Assembly (NCBI GenBank): GCA_006247105.1
Contig: CM016925.1
Coordinates: forward strand, 248,001-312,000
Source: Giardia muris
Taxonomy: Eukaryota > Fornicata > Diplomonadida > Hexamitidae
Length of the DNA: 64,000 bases
Reading direction: 5' to 3'
Shown: positions 36,678-47,300 of the stretch, one piece after another
Position numbering within the stretch: the first letter of the stretch is position 1
How the letters are laid out: every line of letters begins with the position of its first letter
Notes under the pieces: model-generated
What the model saw: only the letters and a program-made list of their open reading frames with translations
Database searches by the model: none
Told to the model about the DNA's origin: nothing
Translations under genes and position numbers: made by a program

Positions 36678-37334
36678 TTAGAGTGTAATGCTAGAGATGA
36701 AGAGCATCAAGCAAGCCACCATCGAATATTGAACGCAAGCGAGCGTTGTCATCGAGCGGGAGTCACGGAGAGCCGGGTTATGGGAAAGAAGGTTCTGCCA
36801 ATGTGTGGCTAACTTTTGTCCACCATACATGGAGGCTGCACCAGTATAGAAGGAGACGCGTCGGATGATAGACCGTGTGAGCGTTGGAGGAGATAAGTTC
36901 TCATCGATTCGGCTTATGAGAAAACAGAGCGTGAATGCGGAAAGGAAGAACATAGCAGCAAGCTTACGATGAAGGTCGATCTCCTTATTCATCTCGATGG
37001 GGATGATGGCTTGCCCGATCAATGTCATGCATGTGAGAAGATGTATTAGGATGATAAGGATGATGTAAAGATTGAAGGAGTCGGACTTCTGAAGCAAACG
37101 GATATACCATATGGTGCCTCCAAGGAGGAGTGAAGTCCCTCCTATCGTCAGGCCTATAGAATACAACCAGTACATCAAACCGACTGATCCGGCTTCAGAT
37201 ATTGAAGGCCAATATGTTGTACCCCGAAGCAGCTTGTACAACACAACGACAGAGGCTATGGTCATGAACATGAGGATGACCGATGATCGGACAAGGGTAC
37301 AACTAAGAACATCTAAGTCAAGTGGCATCCCCAT
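36678..37334 (-). CDS. Frag1/DRAM/Sfk1-like six-helix membrane protein, 218 aa
   Basis: Hydrophobic segments lie near residues 15-34, 52-76, 87-112, 124-142, 155-172 and 198-216, giving about six membrane helices. The first loop WPSISEAGSVG matches the PxISxxG motif that characterises the Frag1/DRAM/Sfk1 family, in which proteins act in lysosomal, ER or GPI-anchor-related roles. The membrane location is well supported; a specific role is not. The start may be either of two close ATGs (MGMPLD). The upstream high-cysteine gene's stop is 14 bp away, and the heptamer AGTAAAA overlaps this ATG. Confidence 0.82.
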   Translation of the reverse strand: MGMPLDLDVLSCTLVRSSVILMFMTIASVVVLYKLLRGTTYWPSISEAGSVGLMYWLYSIGLTIGGTSLLLGGTIWYIRLLQKSDSFNLYIILIILIHLLTCMTLIGQAIIPIEMNKEIDLHRKLAAMFFLSAFTLCFLISRIDENLSPPTLTRSIIRRVSFYTGAASMYGGQKLATHWQNLLSHNPALRDSRSMTTLACVQYSMVACLMLFISSITL

Positions 37335-37340
37335 TTTACT
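37334..37340 (-). terminator. AGTAAAA signal overlapping the downstream ATG
   Basis: On the minus strand AGTAAAATG joins the polyadenylation-type signal of the high-cysteine membrane protein gene (stop at 37349) to the ATG at 37334. Confidence 0.5.
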
Positions 37341-37348
37341 CTTCTGTT

Positions 37349-40300
37349 TTATGCTCCCTTAATACGCTTGCAGCAAATGAAATGAGCACAGAGGCCTCCC
37401 ACTACGCCTCCAAGAACGAGGACAACAGCAATAACGATTCCTGCTATCGCACCTCCCGATAACCCCTTTTTCTCTGACCCAGTAGCAGTATCCTCCGCTG
37501 GTCCAGCACCATCAACCCATGCACGGCATATGGCTGGACCTGGGGTGGAAGGAGTATCACATGCCTTGCACCCTGTTAAGCCAGAGAAGCCGTTCGTCGT
37601 CGTGATGTCATTGCAAGACTTGCAATGTCCCATCCCAGTAGTGAATGCAGCAAAGTAACCTTCGGTGCAGGTGTTGCAGTCACCCGCTGCAAGGCTAGCA
37701 CAGGTCTGACAGCCACGTGCACAACTACTACAAACTCCGTCAAGAAGAACATACTCTGAAGAGCAAGCCTTACAAAGACCCCCCTCAGCACTTGTGCAGA
37801 CGGAGTTCCCAGGATAGCGAGCAGCCTCATAACAGCCACCGACATGTAGGAATGAAGCACCTAGGCAGCTTGTACAGATACCGGACCCATCAGAATCGCA
37901 GAGAACGGCGCGAAGTGTATTGGGTACACAGCGCCCATTAATAGGAACCTCACCAGGTGAACACTGGGAGCAGAAACGACTACCACCAAGAGTAGCATTA
38001 CATATGCGGCAGTTCCCGACAGCCTCCGATGAACACTCTTTAAGGCATGCACCAGGGCCGAGCCCAGTAGAATGGACGTGACCTGACGGACACGTGAGGC
38101 AATCATCGCTCGTTGGGCCGGAACAAGTACTGCAGGTATTCGAACACCCCATACACACTCCTTCATCTAAGTAGTAAGAGGCATCACAGACGATACAGCC
38201 TTGAGATGTGCACTTCGCACAGTTATCCGGGCATTGGACACAAACCCCATCCTGGCCATAAAGGCCATCCCCACAACTTAAGACACATGTATTATTCATG
38301 GGATGAAGGAAGAACCCAGGCTTACAAGTCTGACAAGAACTAGAGTCGGTGCAGGACGCGCAATTCTGGATACACGGTGTGCAGGAGATTATATCATCAT
38401 CGGTCCGAGCATATATCGCCTCGAAATATCCTGGTAGACACCCAACGCACTTCGTGTTATCAACTTCGTCACAGACGCAGCCTTGAGGACAGTCCGTTCT
38501 GCATACCCCTTCTACGAGTGTGGCACTGTCATCACAGGCTTCACAGAAGTCATATGCATGCTCACAAGATACACAATAGGGATCATCGCAAGGGAGGCAT
38601 CTATCTTCGTACGGTCCGAAGCCTTCTGGGCATTGCGCAACGCATGCTGGAGGCGTGCTATCTATAAGGAAGTACTCGTCTATACAGGCGGTGCAATGAG
38701 CAGGACCTGGCTCATCAGGAGCTTCGCAACGTGCACAGTTCGCCACTCCTATCCATGTCCTTGTCGATACATGTCCACAATGCATGCACTGGAATGAATC
38801 ATCGACAGGAACCTTAAAGTATCCATCGGCACATCTTTGGCAGACATCTGTCCCGGGTGTACAGACGCAACCAGGTGGGCAAATCGGTTCAATTGAACGA
38901 CACTCATTGTCTTCGAGTTGGAAACCAGTCTTACAACTCGTGCAGATCCCATCTGTAAGACAGCTATCACAGGCCGTAATCCCACATGCATGGCATTCAG
39001 GCAATCCGGCGCATTGGGTACACTTTTCCCCTTCACAAGCTGCACAGGTGAGACCTGTACATGCCTCGCATCTATTAGAGTCAGTGGCCGTGGAATTCGC
39101 CTCAAAATACCCAGAAATGCACCCCGTACACACTCCATCGTCGTTCTCACAGGTGCAGATTGATGGACAGACATCAAGAGAGTCTAATATGACACATGAA
39201 AGACCATCCTCGGAGACTCTGTACCCCTCATCACAGACACAGCGATGATAACTATCAGTGGCATGTTCGGGGCAGACCTGAAGACATGCATCACCTCGGA
39301 GGCTGAACTTATAACCTTGCTCTATGCAAGCAGTGCATTGCTGCTCGTCCCAATCGCAGCTCGCACAACCTTTCCCACACGTGAGACATTCGCCTTCCAC
39401 AAGCCCATATCCCACGTGGCAAGCAGTACAAGTGACGATAGAGCCATCAAGCAGACAGACTGCGCAATTGTCGAGGAACTGGGTGCATGGTAAACAGGTC
39501 TCTGCTGTTGGGGACTCTGTAGCAACGTACCCAGGTGCACAAGCAATACACTCAGTACTTCCCTCGGCACATTGACAATTGAGAGGACAATCGGTTGTTT
39601 CGAGCAATACACAGCCCTCGGATGTGAGACGATATCCTTCTTGGCAACCAGTGCACGAAATCGATGTGGAACTAACAAAAGTGCATGCATTGCAGTGCGG
39701 AACACCCGGATAGTTCAGGAATTTGCTTGCCTCCTCGCAAGGACGACACATGCCGTGCCAAGTTGTCGTGTCGAGGTAGTATCCGTTACGGCATGTCACG
39801 CACTTATCCTCTTCCCCACCGGAGCACGTCTTGCAATGATCGGCACAGCTGACGCAGTGCACGCCATGGGCATAATATCCGTCGGCACAGACGCATTCTC
39901 CAGTGGCAGTCAAAGAATTCTCGGGACAAGTGGAGACACATCCAGTCTTATCTGGAGTTAGGTAGGGAGTCTGCTCCATGCAGCTAGCACACCTATCGGC
40001 ACGGGTAGGACACTCCTTACAGCCCGAACCACAAGGAGTGCATTCATACCCGTTTTTCAAGCGATGACCTTCAAGGCATTGATCACAGGAAAGCGTGCCT
40101 CGAAGATAAGAGCATGACGCACACCCTTTAATGCCCTCCTCACATGAACGGCAGTTCGTAGACGATGCGATCGACTGGGTGTAATATCCTGGACCACATG
40201 CGGTACATTTCGCAGGAACCTTTTCATCCGTGCAAAGGCAGTTCTCAGGACAGTCCTCTGCAGGTTTAGGGACACATATGCCATTGTCCAGCTTGTACCC

Positions 40301-41116
40301 CTCCCCGCATCGTGTGCACTTGTTCTCCAGACATAGCTCGCAGTTTTCGATCCCACAGGCCTCACATTCCGTCCGACCAGTGCAATCAACACACTGTCCG
40401 GCGCTACAACCAGCACAGTGTTCGCCTATGCATGACTCGCAAGCAGACCCAAAGGGGAACGTATCCTTGCCGCACTCCGCGCAAGTAGTAGCATCGGAGC
40501 CGCAATCGATGCAACCGATGACATGACATGGCTCGCAAACGTCGCTCACGAAACCGAAGCCGCTTCGACAACGGGTGCACTTATTGTCCTCGACCGTCGC
40601 GCATACGATATTCCCAGCCTCGCTGGCTAGACTGTAGCATCCTCCCTGGTAAAGAAACGTGCCGGTTTCTAGGCATGTCTCACACTGTCCATTAGCGCCA
40701 TCGCAAACGTTATCGGCTTCGCCACACACACCATTGTATGGTACCTCATCCTCCTGCATGCATTGACTGCAGTAGAAGCGCTCTCCAATCATAATTTGGG
40801 AATCTGGAGCGCAGATGGCATCCGCCAGAGAGCTATTTCTAGAGTAGCAGCCACCTCTGTATAGAAGGTAGTCTGAAGCGCAAATACGACAGGTCCCATC
40901 AGCGATATTGACACAGGCATGGGTACTCCCTGTACACATACCATTAACCGGAGCCTCGTTGTTGTACGCGCACCGGCTACAACTGATGGTCCCTAACACG
41001 TCACAATGGCCAACAGAGCAGCTTCCAGTACCGGCACCTTCGATACAAGTCACGGCCGTTAGAGCATGAACCCCAGTGATCGCAAGCACCACTGCCAGAA
41101 GAGGGCTCGCGAGCAT
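37349..41116 (-). CDS. High-cysteine membrane protein (HCMP), 1255 aa
   Basis: A type I membrane protein: signal peptide (MLASPLLAVVLAITGVHA), more than 1150 residues packed with CxxC and other Cys motifs, one C-terminal membrane helix (GAIAGIVIAVVLVLGG) and a short tail (CCKRIKGA). Several VSP-like GGCY units occur (LYRGGCYS, LYQGGCYS, LHVGGCYE), and the anchor starts SGGAIAGIVIAV as in the VSPs, but the GCRGK tail is absent. This fits the Giardia high-cysteine membrane protein group, which is expressed at the cell or cyst surface but not subject to VSP exclusion. The open frame reaches 41152, but the ATG at 41116 directly follows AATTAAA and starts the signal peptide cleanly. Confidence 0.95.
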   Translation of the reverse strand: MLASPLLAVVLAITGVHALTAVTCIEGAGTGSCSVGHCDVLGTISCSRCAYNNEAPVNGMCTGSTHACVNIADGTCRICASDYLLYRGGCYSRNSSLADAICAPDSQIMIGERFYCSQCMQEDEVPYNGVCGEADNVCDGANGQCETCLETGTFLYQGGCYSLASEAGNIVCATVEDNKCTRCRSGFGFVSDVCEPCHVIGCIDCGSDATTCAECGKDTFPFGSACESCIGEHCAGCSAGQCVDCTGRTECEACGIENCELCLENKCTRCGEGYKLDNGICVPKPAEDCPENCLCTDEKVPAKCTACGPGYYTQSIASSTNCRSCEEGIKGCASCSYLRGTLSCDQCLEGHRLKNGYECTPCGSGCKECPTRADRCASCMEQTPYLTPDKTGCVSTCPENSLTATGECVCADGYYAHGVHCVSCADHCKTCSGGEEDKCVTCRNGYYLDTTTWHGMCRPCEEASKFLNYPGVPHCNACTFVSSTSISCTGCQEGYRLTSEGCVLLETTDCPLNCQCAEGSTECIACAPGYVATESPTAETCLPCTQFLDNCAVCLLDGSIVTCTACHVGYGLVEGECLTCGKGCASCDWDEQQCTACIEQGYKFSLRGDACLQVCPEHATDSYHRCVCDEGYRVSEDGLSCVILDSLDVCPSICTCENDDGVCTGCISGYFEANSTATDSNRCEACTGLTCAACEGEKCTQCAGLPECHACGITACDSCLTDGICTSCKTGFQLEDNECRSIEPICPPGCVCTPGTDVCQRCADGYFKVPVDDSFQCMHCGHVSTRTWIGVANCARCEAPDEPGPAHCTACIDEYFLIDSTPPACVAQCPEGFGPYEDRCLPCDDPYCVSCEHAYDFCEACDDSATLVEGVCRTDCPQGCVCDEVDNTKCVGCLPGYFEAIYARTDDDIISCTPCIQNCASCTDSSSCQTCKPGFFLHPMNNTCVLSCGDGLYGQDGVCVQCPDNCAKCTSQGCIVCDASYYLDEGVCMGCSNTCSTCSGPTSDDCLTCPSGHVHSTGLGPGACLKECSSEAVGNCRICNATLGGSRFCSQCSPGEVPINGRCVPNTLRAVLCDSDGSGICTSCLGASFLHVGGCYEAARYPGNSVCTSAEGGLCKACSSEYVLLDGVCSSCARGCQTCASLAAGDCNTCTEGYFAAFTTGMGHCKSCNDITTTNGFSGLTGCKACDTPSTPGPAICRAWVDGAGPAEDTATGSEKKGLSGGAIAGIVIAVVLVLGGVVGGLCAHFICCKRIKGA

Positions 41117-41123
41117 TTTAATT
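41117..41123 (-). promoter_or_regulatory. A/T-rich initiator that decides the HCMP start
   Basis: AATTAAA on the minus strand lies directly before the ATG at 41116, downstream of the alternative in-frame ATG at 41152. The position favours the shorter protein, which also begins with a classical signal peptide. Confidence 0.5.
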
Positions 41124-41168
41124 GCGTCTGCGATGAGTCGATAGCGAAGCATGCGAGGCCTGATAGGG

Positions 41169-42098
41169 TTACAGGTCTACAAACATGAAGTCAGCAAGAG
41201 ACATGTCTGTATCGGGGACTCGCCGCCCGCTAGTGGGTGATGGCTGCGCTGGCCGAGGGTCGAAGATTGTGGGTCGGGTTCTTTCGCAGGGAGTGCTGGC
41301 GGTGGACTCGACATCGAACTGGACTGTTCGTCGATAAGGCCGTGCGCCCTTTGCAGGTCTACTACGGGTCTCTTGTGGAGTTACTCCTGAGAGATATCCA
41401 TCAAGAGGGTCTGGGACGGGTGTATTCATCTGGAAGATGGTTGAGCTGTGAACAATCTTGGGCGTCATCAAGCCAGCCGTGACCTCACTACTATCTACTC
41501 CCGTACCTAAGGGGTTGATTGCTGAACATAATGGCAAAGGCTCGGATCCGGAAAGACGGAACTCACGTGTGATCCCGGAAGAGACAAGTTGAGGATGAGC
41601 CGACGGCGTGGGTGCCGTTGGGATGACATAATGAGTGGAACCATGAGGACTAGATGGATCGGATTCAGATATCTGTGGGGTTAAAGCTAGAGATGGGACT
41701 ATTCGTTCAGAGTGCGCACGATGACGGCCATCAGAACCTGGAGTCGGAGAGTCGGCACGGACTCCCACGGGGGCACGTGATGATGCTCGCCGTTTCGATT
41801 TGGTCGTCCCTTTTGCCGAGGCGCTATGGGTGGCTCTAGGTTGTCCCATACTCATGGGAGGACGGTACTTGTATGTGAAGTAGGCGCGAGGGAGCGCCTC
41901 GATACCGGTAGTGTATTCAATTCGCCGAGGAGGACGGTCCTTAGGAAGGTCGTCGTATGGCTCTGGGTGTACGGCCCGAACCCGCGTGTGCGCCACCCTC
42001 TTCTTGGGAGCGGTGGATTTCACTCGGCGGGGAGACTCCACGGCTCGGGTCACTGGGCTACGAGTCGACCATGGCCGAGAAGAGGGAACTCTTAGCAT
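41169..42098 (-). CDS. Hypothetical basic, disordered protein, 309 aa
   Basis: The sequence is rich in Pro, Ser, Thr and Arg with almost no long hydrophobic run, so it is probably disordered. The N-terminal 50 residues are strongly basic (RVPSSRPWSTRSPVTRAVES is typical). I recognise no domain. The start has an A-rich context (AAAAGTAAATG), and the gene is collinear with its minus-strand neighbours. Because it is compositionally simple, the translation could be partly non-functional, but the position and start context support a real gene. Confidence 0.65.
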   Translation of the reverse strand: MLRVPSSRPWSTRSPVTRAVESPRRVKSTAPKKRVAHTRVRAVHPEPYDDLPKDRPPRRIEYTTGIEALPRAYFTYKYRPPMSMGQPRATHSASAKGTTKSKRRASSRAPVGVRADSPTPGSDGRHRAHSERIVPSLALTPQISESDPSSPHGSTHYVIPTAPTPSAHPQLVSSGITREFRLSGSEPLPLCSAINPLGTGVDSSEVTAGLMTPKIVHSSTIFQMNTPVPDPLDGYLSGVTPQETRSRPAKGARPYRRTVQFDVESTASTPCERTRPTIFDPRPAQPSPTSGRRVPDTDMSLADFMFVDL

Positions 42099-42227
42099 TT
42101 ACTTTTGGCGAAGTTCGTGGTGTCTCTACGAGGTTCGGGCCTGTCCGGCTCTGTGATAAGCCTTTGACCGGCCGGAGACGAAAGGAAGAAGCGGATTGCA
42201 GGGGCTAAGGGGTGCTCCTCGGGCATT

Positions 42228-42743
42228 TTATTCTGGCCGTTGCTGAGATTCGAAGAGTGCAAGAAGACTGGAAGCAAGGCTATAATCAGGTGGGCCATCA
42301 ACCAACTCTGACCCGGGGTAGAGTGCAGCGGTTAGACGGTTTCCCCAAAGAGATTTAGTTGGGCCTAAGGAGGGTATTTGAGGTTGAGGTTGAGGGGTTG
42401 GTGATTCTGATCGACAGAGGGATGAATTCATTGATAACATGAGGTCTTGAATATCAGTCTTAGCCCCAGTGAATCGAGTGGAGACGTAAGATGCTGAGGG
42501 TGCGGAAAGGATGTCGGTACGGGGGCAAGGAGCAAGTGCGGCCTTCCTAGAACTACATCTTCGACGGGTGGCGTACATCTTCGCTAACGTTGGACTTCGC
42601 ATCAGATGAGTATTCAAATGGGGGATACCCATTGTACTTGCCTTAAGGATGTTCTGGGTCACGTGATCGGGGAGGATGTCTGGAGTCTTAGATGCTTGGG
42701 AGGCGAGGTGAACTAAATGTTCTGAGTATGACGGTTCGATCAT
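42228..42743 (-). CDS. Hypothetical protein, 171 aa
   Basis: A soluble, Ser/Pro-rich small protein without recognised motifs. Its ATG is 5 bp after the stop of the LMBR1-like gene, with TAGTAAAT between them serving as stop, polyadenylation-type signal and A/T-rich initiator at once. The 129 bp that follow it before the next gene hold nothing I recognise. Confidence 0.6.
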   Translation of the reverse strand: MIEPSYSEHLVHLASQASKTPDILPDHVTQNILKASTMGIPHLNTHLMRSPTLAKMYATRRRCSSRKAALAPCPRTDILSAPSASYVSTRFTGAKTDIQDLMLSMNSSLCRSESPTPQPQPQIPSLGPTKSLWGNRLTAALYPGSELVDGPPDYSLASSLLALFESQQRPE

Positions 42744-42750
42744 ATTTACT
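42744..42750 (-). terminator. AGTAAAT signal shared by stop and next initiator
   Basis: On the minus strand AGTAAAT overlaps the TAG stop of the LMBR1-like gene (42749-42751) and runs directly into the ATG at 42743. Confidence 0.55.
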
Positions 42751-44341
42751 AATTATTCAAACCCATCAGACCTTTTGCCGCGGTCAGCATCATACCGGCC
42801 TTTCCGCCTCCAAGAGGCCCCTTTTGGGAGAAGTTGAGAAGGTCGTCCTTCTCCTTCTTCTTCTTACGCTTGGCCTCCTCTTCCTTCGGATCCCGCTTCA
42901 CAATCTTGCAGCACTTACAACGAACGAAGGTATGGGTGACCCATAAGGCGACGGCGATGGGCGCCAGGGCCACTACGAACCAATACATATTCTCAAACCA
43001 CCACTTGAGACCAGATGCATCATTAGTGGGGAAAAGATAGAAGAGCTGGTATGTAATGCTTGTAGTGGTGACTGTATCGGTCGTCCCTATGACGTAATCT
43101 CTTGTCACGTACGCAAGAAATGTGACCGAAGCAAGGCCGCCACTAAGGAGGAGCATACAGTTGAAGAGGAAGCCACGCAAGGGGGTTGAGTTCCGTTCCA
43201 TTGGATAAATCTTGATGAAGAAGAAGAACTTCAGGCCGAGCATTGTAACCCCGTTAACGAAACAGAACATAAGGTGGATGGCCATGGCGCCATAGAAGAC
43301 GACCGTAAGGGCGGGGACGTTTCTCAAGGCAGTATCCATCCCGATGTAAGCCTTATCTAGGAAACGCTTATTGCACTTAGCGGCAATGATTTGACTATAC
43401 CATAGGATGGAGACTAGAAGAAGGAAGACTCCGAAGCCTAATGAGATGAAGTACTTGAGGGGGTTAGCTGTCTCACGAATGTTGATTGCAATGGTTTCAG
43501 TGTATTCCTTTTCCATTAGATCCAAATCTCGTTCAAGCTTCTCGAAGTTTCGTTCCTCCTTCCGTAATCCTGGCCTTCCAAAGAGGACGGTACGTTCGTT
43601 GTTGGAAATTAGGACGTCGATCTCCGTGGGGGTGAAGTGATTTGTAAGTGCATGATATATTCTATCGTATTCCTGAAGTAAGGTCCCAGCCCGTTTTTTA
43701 TATTCCTGCTTGAACTTCACCAGCTCTGTTGTGCTTAGGCTATGGGGCCGTCTTATAAACTTGATGATGTACCCTGTGGGATGAATAAACAAGCCAATTG
43801 AAAGGAAGAGCGTATAGAAGATGGTACTTAGGAAGGTACAACAAAGGATGAGACAGTTAAGGAACCCAACCTTCTGAAGGATGGTGTCTGTGAAAATGGT
43901 CGTCATTTTGGACTTAATAACCGCATAAGTGATCCCAGATAAGACCAAACCTATGGCAAGGGCGATGCTAGCCTTCCAAAGGCCTCCAAGAAGCGCCTTT
44001 CCAACTGTCCGGTTATAAAACCGATCGACCAGGTAAAAGTAACATAAGGGGACGAGGAAAAGACCTAGGAAGATGGTACTTGTTGCGAGGACGAGCCATA
44101 CGTATGCGAAGGTATTCCCGACGCCACTTGTAACCACCTTCCCATTGGAAACCTCGAGAGAGATGATGATTGGAAGCATGAACATGAAGGTTAAAGTGAA
44201 GACCGCAAGGATTCGTGAGGGAATCTCCGTCCACCTCTCGTCAGGCTTGGACCAATATAGTAGGATATATACCGAGGCAACGACCGCAAGGGCAAGAGCC
44301 GCGATCCCTACCGCCAAGATGCCCCATCGATACCCTTCCAT
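42749..44341 (-). CDS. LMBR1/LMBD-family multi-pass membrane protein, 530 aa
   Basis: About nine hydrophobic helices are visible: one near residue 10-30, several between 40 and 190, and the rest between 300 and 480, with a charged helical cytosolic loop between (about 200-300). The conserved block YPMERNSTPLRGFLFNCMLLLSGGLA near residue 385-410 is the hallmark of the LMBR1-like (PF04791) family, whose members include LMBD1 of the lysosome and LIMR. The tail is Lys/Glu-rich (KRDPKEEEAKRKKKKEKDD). In other organisms LMBD1 takes part in lysosomal cobalamin export; I do not claim that here. The gap to the RNA-polymerase gene stop is 15 bp. Confidence 0.93.
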   Translation of the reverse strand: MEGYRWGILAVGIAALALAVVASVYILLYWSKPDERWTEIPSRILAVFTLTFMFMLPIIISLEVSNGKVVTSGVGNTFAYVWLVLATSTIFLGLFLVPLCYFYLVDRFYNRTVGKALLGGLWKASIALAIGLVLSGITYAVIKSKMTTIFTDTILQKVGFLNCLILCCTFLSTIFYTLFLSIGLFIHPTGYIIKFIRRPHSLSTTELVKFKQEYKKRAGTLLQEYDRIYHALTNHFTPTEIDVLISNNERTVLFGRPGLRKEERNFEKLERDLDLMEKEYTETIAINIRETANPLKYFISLGFGVFLLLVSILWYSQIIAAKCNKRFLDKAYIGMDTALRNVPALTVVFYGAMAIHLMFCFVNGVTMLGLKFFFFIKIYPMERNSTPLRGFLFNCMLLLSGGLASVTFLAYVTRDYVIGTTDTVTTTSITYQLFYLFPTNDASGLKWWFENMYWFVVALAPIAVALWVTHTFVRCKCCKIVKRDPKEEEAKRKKKKEKDDLLNFSQKGPLGGGKAGMMLTAAKGLMGLNN

Positions 44342-44356
44342 ACCTTCCTTATTTAT

Positions 44357-47300
44357 TCACTCGAATCTGTTGACATCGAAGTAAACACGAACCCCCATGG
44401 CCGCGAGGTCGTTAAGTAGGATGAGTAGGACGTTAGGGATGGTGACGAGATGACCTATAGTATCCATTCCACACTCACGACAATACTTCTTCCCTAATGC
44501 CTTTCCAAGTAAACTCCCACACTTTTCGCAAACTACATGATTAATCTCATCACTCTCCGTACAAAGACGACCACGGAAGGTGGCCATTGCACCATGAGCA
44601 ATGATGGCGTCACGCTCCATCTCGCCAAACCGTAAGCCACCTCCCTTCTTCTTCCCCTTGATTGGTTGCCGTGTAATTCGGTCATAAGGGCCAGTCCCAC
44701 GGACCTGGAATTTATCTATGATCATATGTCTCAACCGTTGATAATAAACCACGCCTATGAAGACGTCTACGGGCATCGGCTCTCCAGTGATCGCGCTATA
44801 CATGACCTCGGACCCATAGCGATTGAAGCGCTTCGTTCGAAGCAATTGCTCTCCAAAGACGTCCAATGCACATCTTTCTCCATCCCATTGGAATGGAGTG
44901 GAGTCGATGGGCTCAGCATTAACGACCCCAACTTTTGAGGAGAGGGATTCAATTAGCATTCCTATCGTCATCCGCGAGGGGAACGCGTGTGGATTGATAA
45001 GCAAGTCCGGAACAATACCTTCGGAGGTGAATGGCATATCTGACTGTCTCCAACGAATACCAATAACGCCTTTCTGACCATGTCGACTAGCTGCCTTATC
45101 ACCAACGACTGGAGTACGATCATGCCGTACAACAATGCGGACTCGGGATATCCTTCCTTCCTCTCCAATACTACTTTCATCATTACCGTTTTCCTTGATC
45201 ACTGCCGAAACCTTCTGAAGATCAGACCAATAAGTAGTGGCACCTTGATTGGGATGGATGACACATACGCGCTCAACAAACCCAGGCTCATGCTTATAAA
45301 GGACCGGGATATACTTCTCCTTTATGGGGTCAAACGCATGATAGAAGGTCGAGTTTGTTTCCAAATAGGCACCAACAGCAGGAAGTCCATCCTCATCCAG
45401 CTCGGTATCAACACGGTCTCCATCGACGAACCTATATGCCGGGTCTCGCCTAGTGAATATGGTGGAACTGTCCGTTATCGACTTTTTCGACTTCCGAAGG
45501 GTATCTGGGACATAATCGATATCATGTACTGTATAGATGGTGCCATGAAGTAAGCCACGTTCTAAAGACGCCTTGTTGACCAAGGCGGCATCTTCCATGT
45601 CATATGCCGTATAGGCCAAAACGGCTACCACAAGGTTAGTTCCTGTCGGGTGCGTATCAAACCCACCCTTGTCATAGATGCATAAGTTCTTGACAATCGG
45701 CCGTTGTGGAGTCGTTATTGAATACGTCTTAGAGTCATAACGATAGGCTTGGTTTCTAGTGGATATCCCCATCGTTTGTTTAAGCATTTGGCATTCATAA
45801 ATGTTCCGTGGTGACTGATTATGGTCGGAGAAGGGGACAAGCATCCCAATAATCGAGAGCATAGACGTTGGTGAGATCTCTCGATGTGTCGTCAGCCCAG
45901 GTTGTATGTCATTAGTGGATAGCACGATGTGTAAGAATTGCTGCTCCAATGGAGTGATATATTCCACAGTCTCCGTTTGTAAGGAGATGACAGATCTATA
46001 AAAGCGTCCTCTTGTGGCAGTAACAAACACACCCGGTAACATCCTATCATCCTTCCCACAGGTGGTAAACGCCTCCGTATAAGGGAAGACCTCCCCCGTA
46101 GCCTTCCGACGACGTAGTTCTGTGACTAGAAGCGCGGGATACGTCTCAAAAGGCATATACCCAATGATTACCCCATTGAAGAAGACGGGAGTGGTGAACA
46201 ACGGAGTAATGCTTGGGACCAAGCCATATGCTTGAATCACATGCAGAAGATCATCCAATTCTTTCGTAGTTGGGGTTTCTGAGATAACTCCTGCTTGATA
46301 ACAAAGATGCGTCAATAAACCACATGGAGCACCATCTGGAGTGTGTACCGCGCATTGAAAGCCATACGAGTCCGGGTATAACTTCCGAATGGCTAGAGTC
46401 GTGGTAGAGGCTGTAGTAGAACGAATGATGGCACGGAAATGCGTCAGGAACCTAACATAATTAAGTCGATCAGCAATGACCCCAATCCCCGTCATCTTTT
46501 GATACTCGCAGTCTCCTAAGCATAAAAAGGTCCCTGTAGTGAGGAGCGACTTAGCAAACTGCCCTAGACGTGTCAACCCCGCGTTCTTCAATGCAGTATT
46601 GATCCAGCCACGTGTTAAAGAGAAACTCGAGCTACGAGCCGCCTTACTCCCATCTCTTACGATGGCCTTGATAGCAAAGGCGATATGAGAAGTCATTTGA
46701 GCCTGAAGAAGGGCACCCGGGGTAAGTGCCTCTTGAGATGAGAGCCGGTCCGGGTTTTCGGGTGTGATGAAGCCTCCAAGCAATAGAAGACACTTTCTAG
46801 CCATATAACAAAGAATGTCAAACTTGCTACGAAAGTCTGTATTCGAGACGTTCACGAGCAAAGAAATCTCGAAGAGCTCAATGAAGCAATCTAAGTCCGT
46901 CATCAGTGTGCTGTTCGAATACTCAAGGAGCGCACGAAACCTTTGCCCAATGTAGATGCGGCAATCGTCTCGGGTCCAAAGCCCATACTCCTGGAAGTCC
47001 GAAAGCATCTTTTTGACACGAAGACTAATATAATCGTCCTCCTTTTGATTTCCACGAGACCCACACAGAACGATTTGGTCATGGATCTCCTTATCCGACG
47101 TCTGGATCAGGGCCTTTAGGACGAGGCAGAGGGGCAAGAAATACATCTTCCTATAGTGAATAAGGCGTACGCGAAGAGTGTGATCTTGAAGGGCGTGCAC
47201 GACGGTTGACATGGCATACCCATCCGCCCGTACGCTCTTATAATGCACCACCGCCTTCGCGTACCCGGGTTGGGTGGAGACGGACCGATACTTAGTGAAG

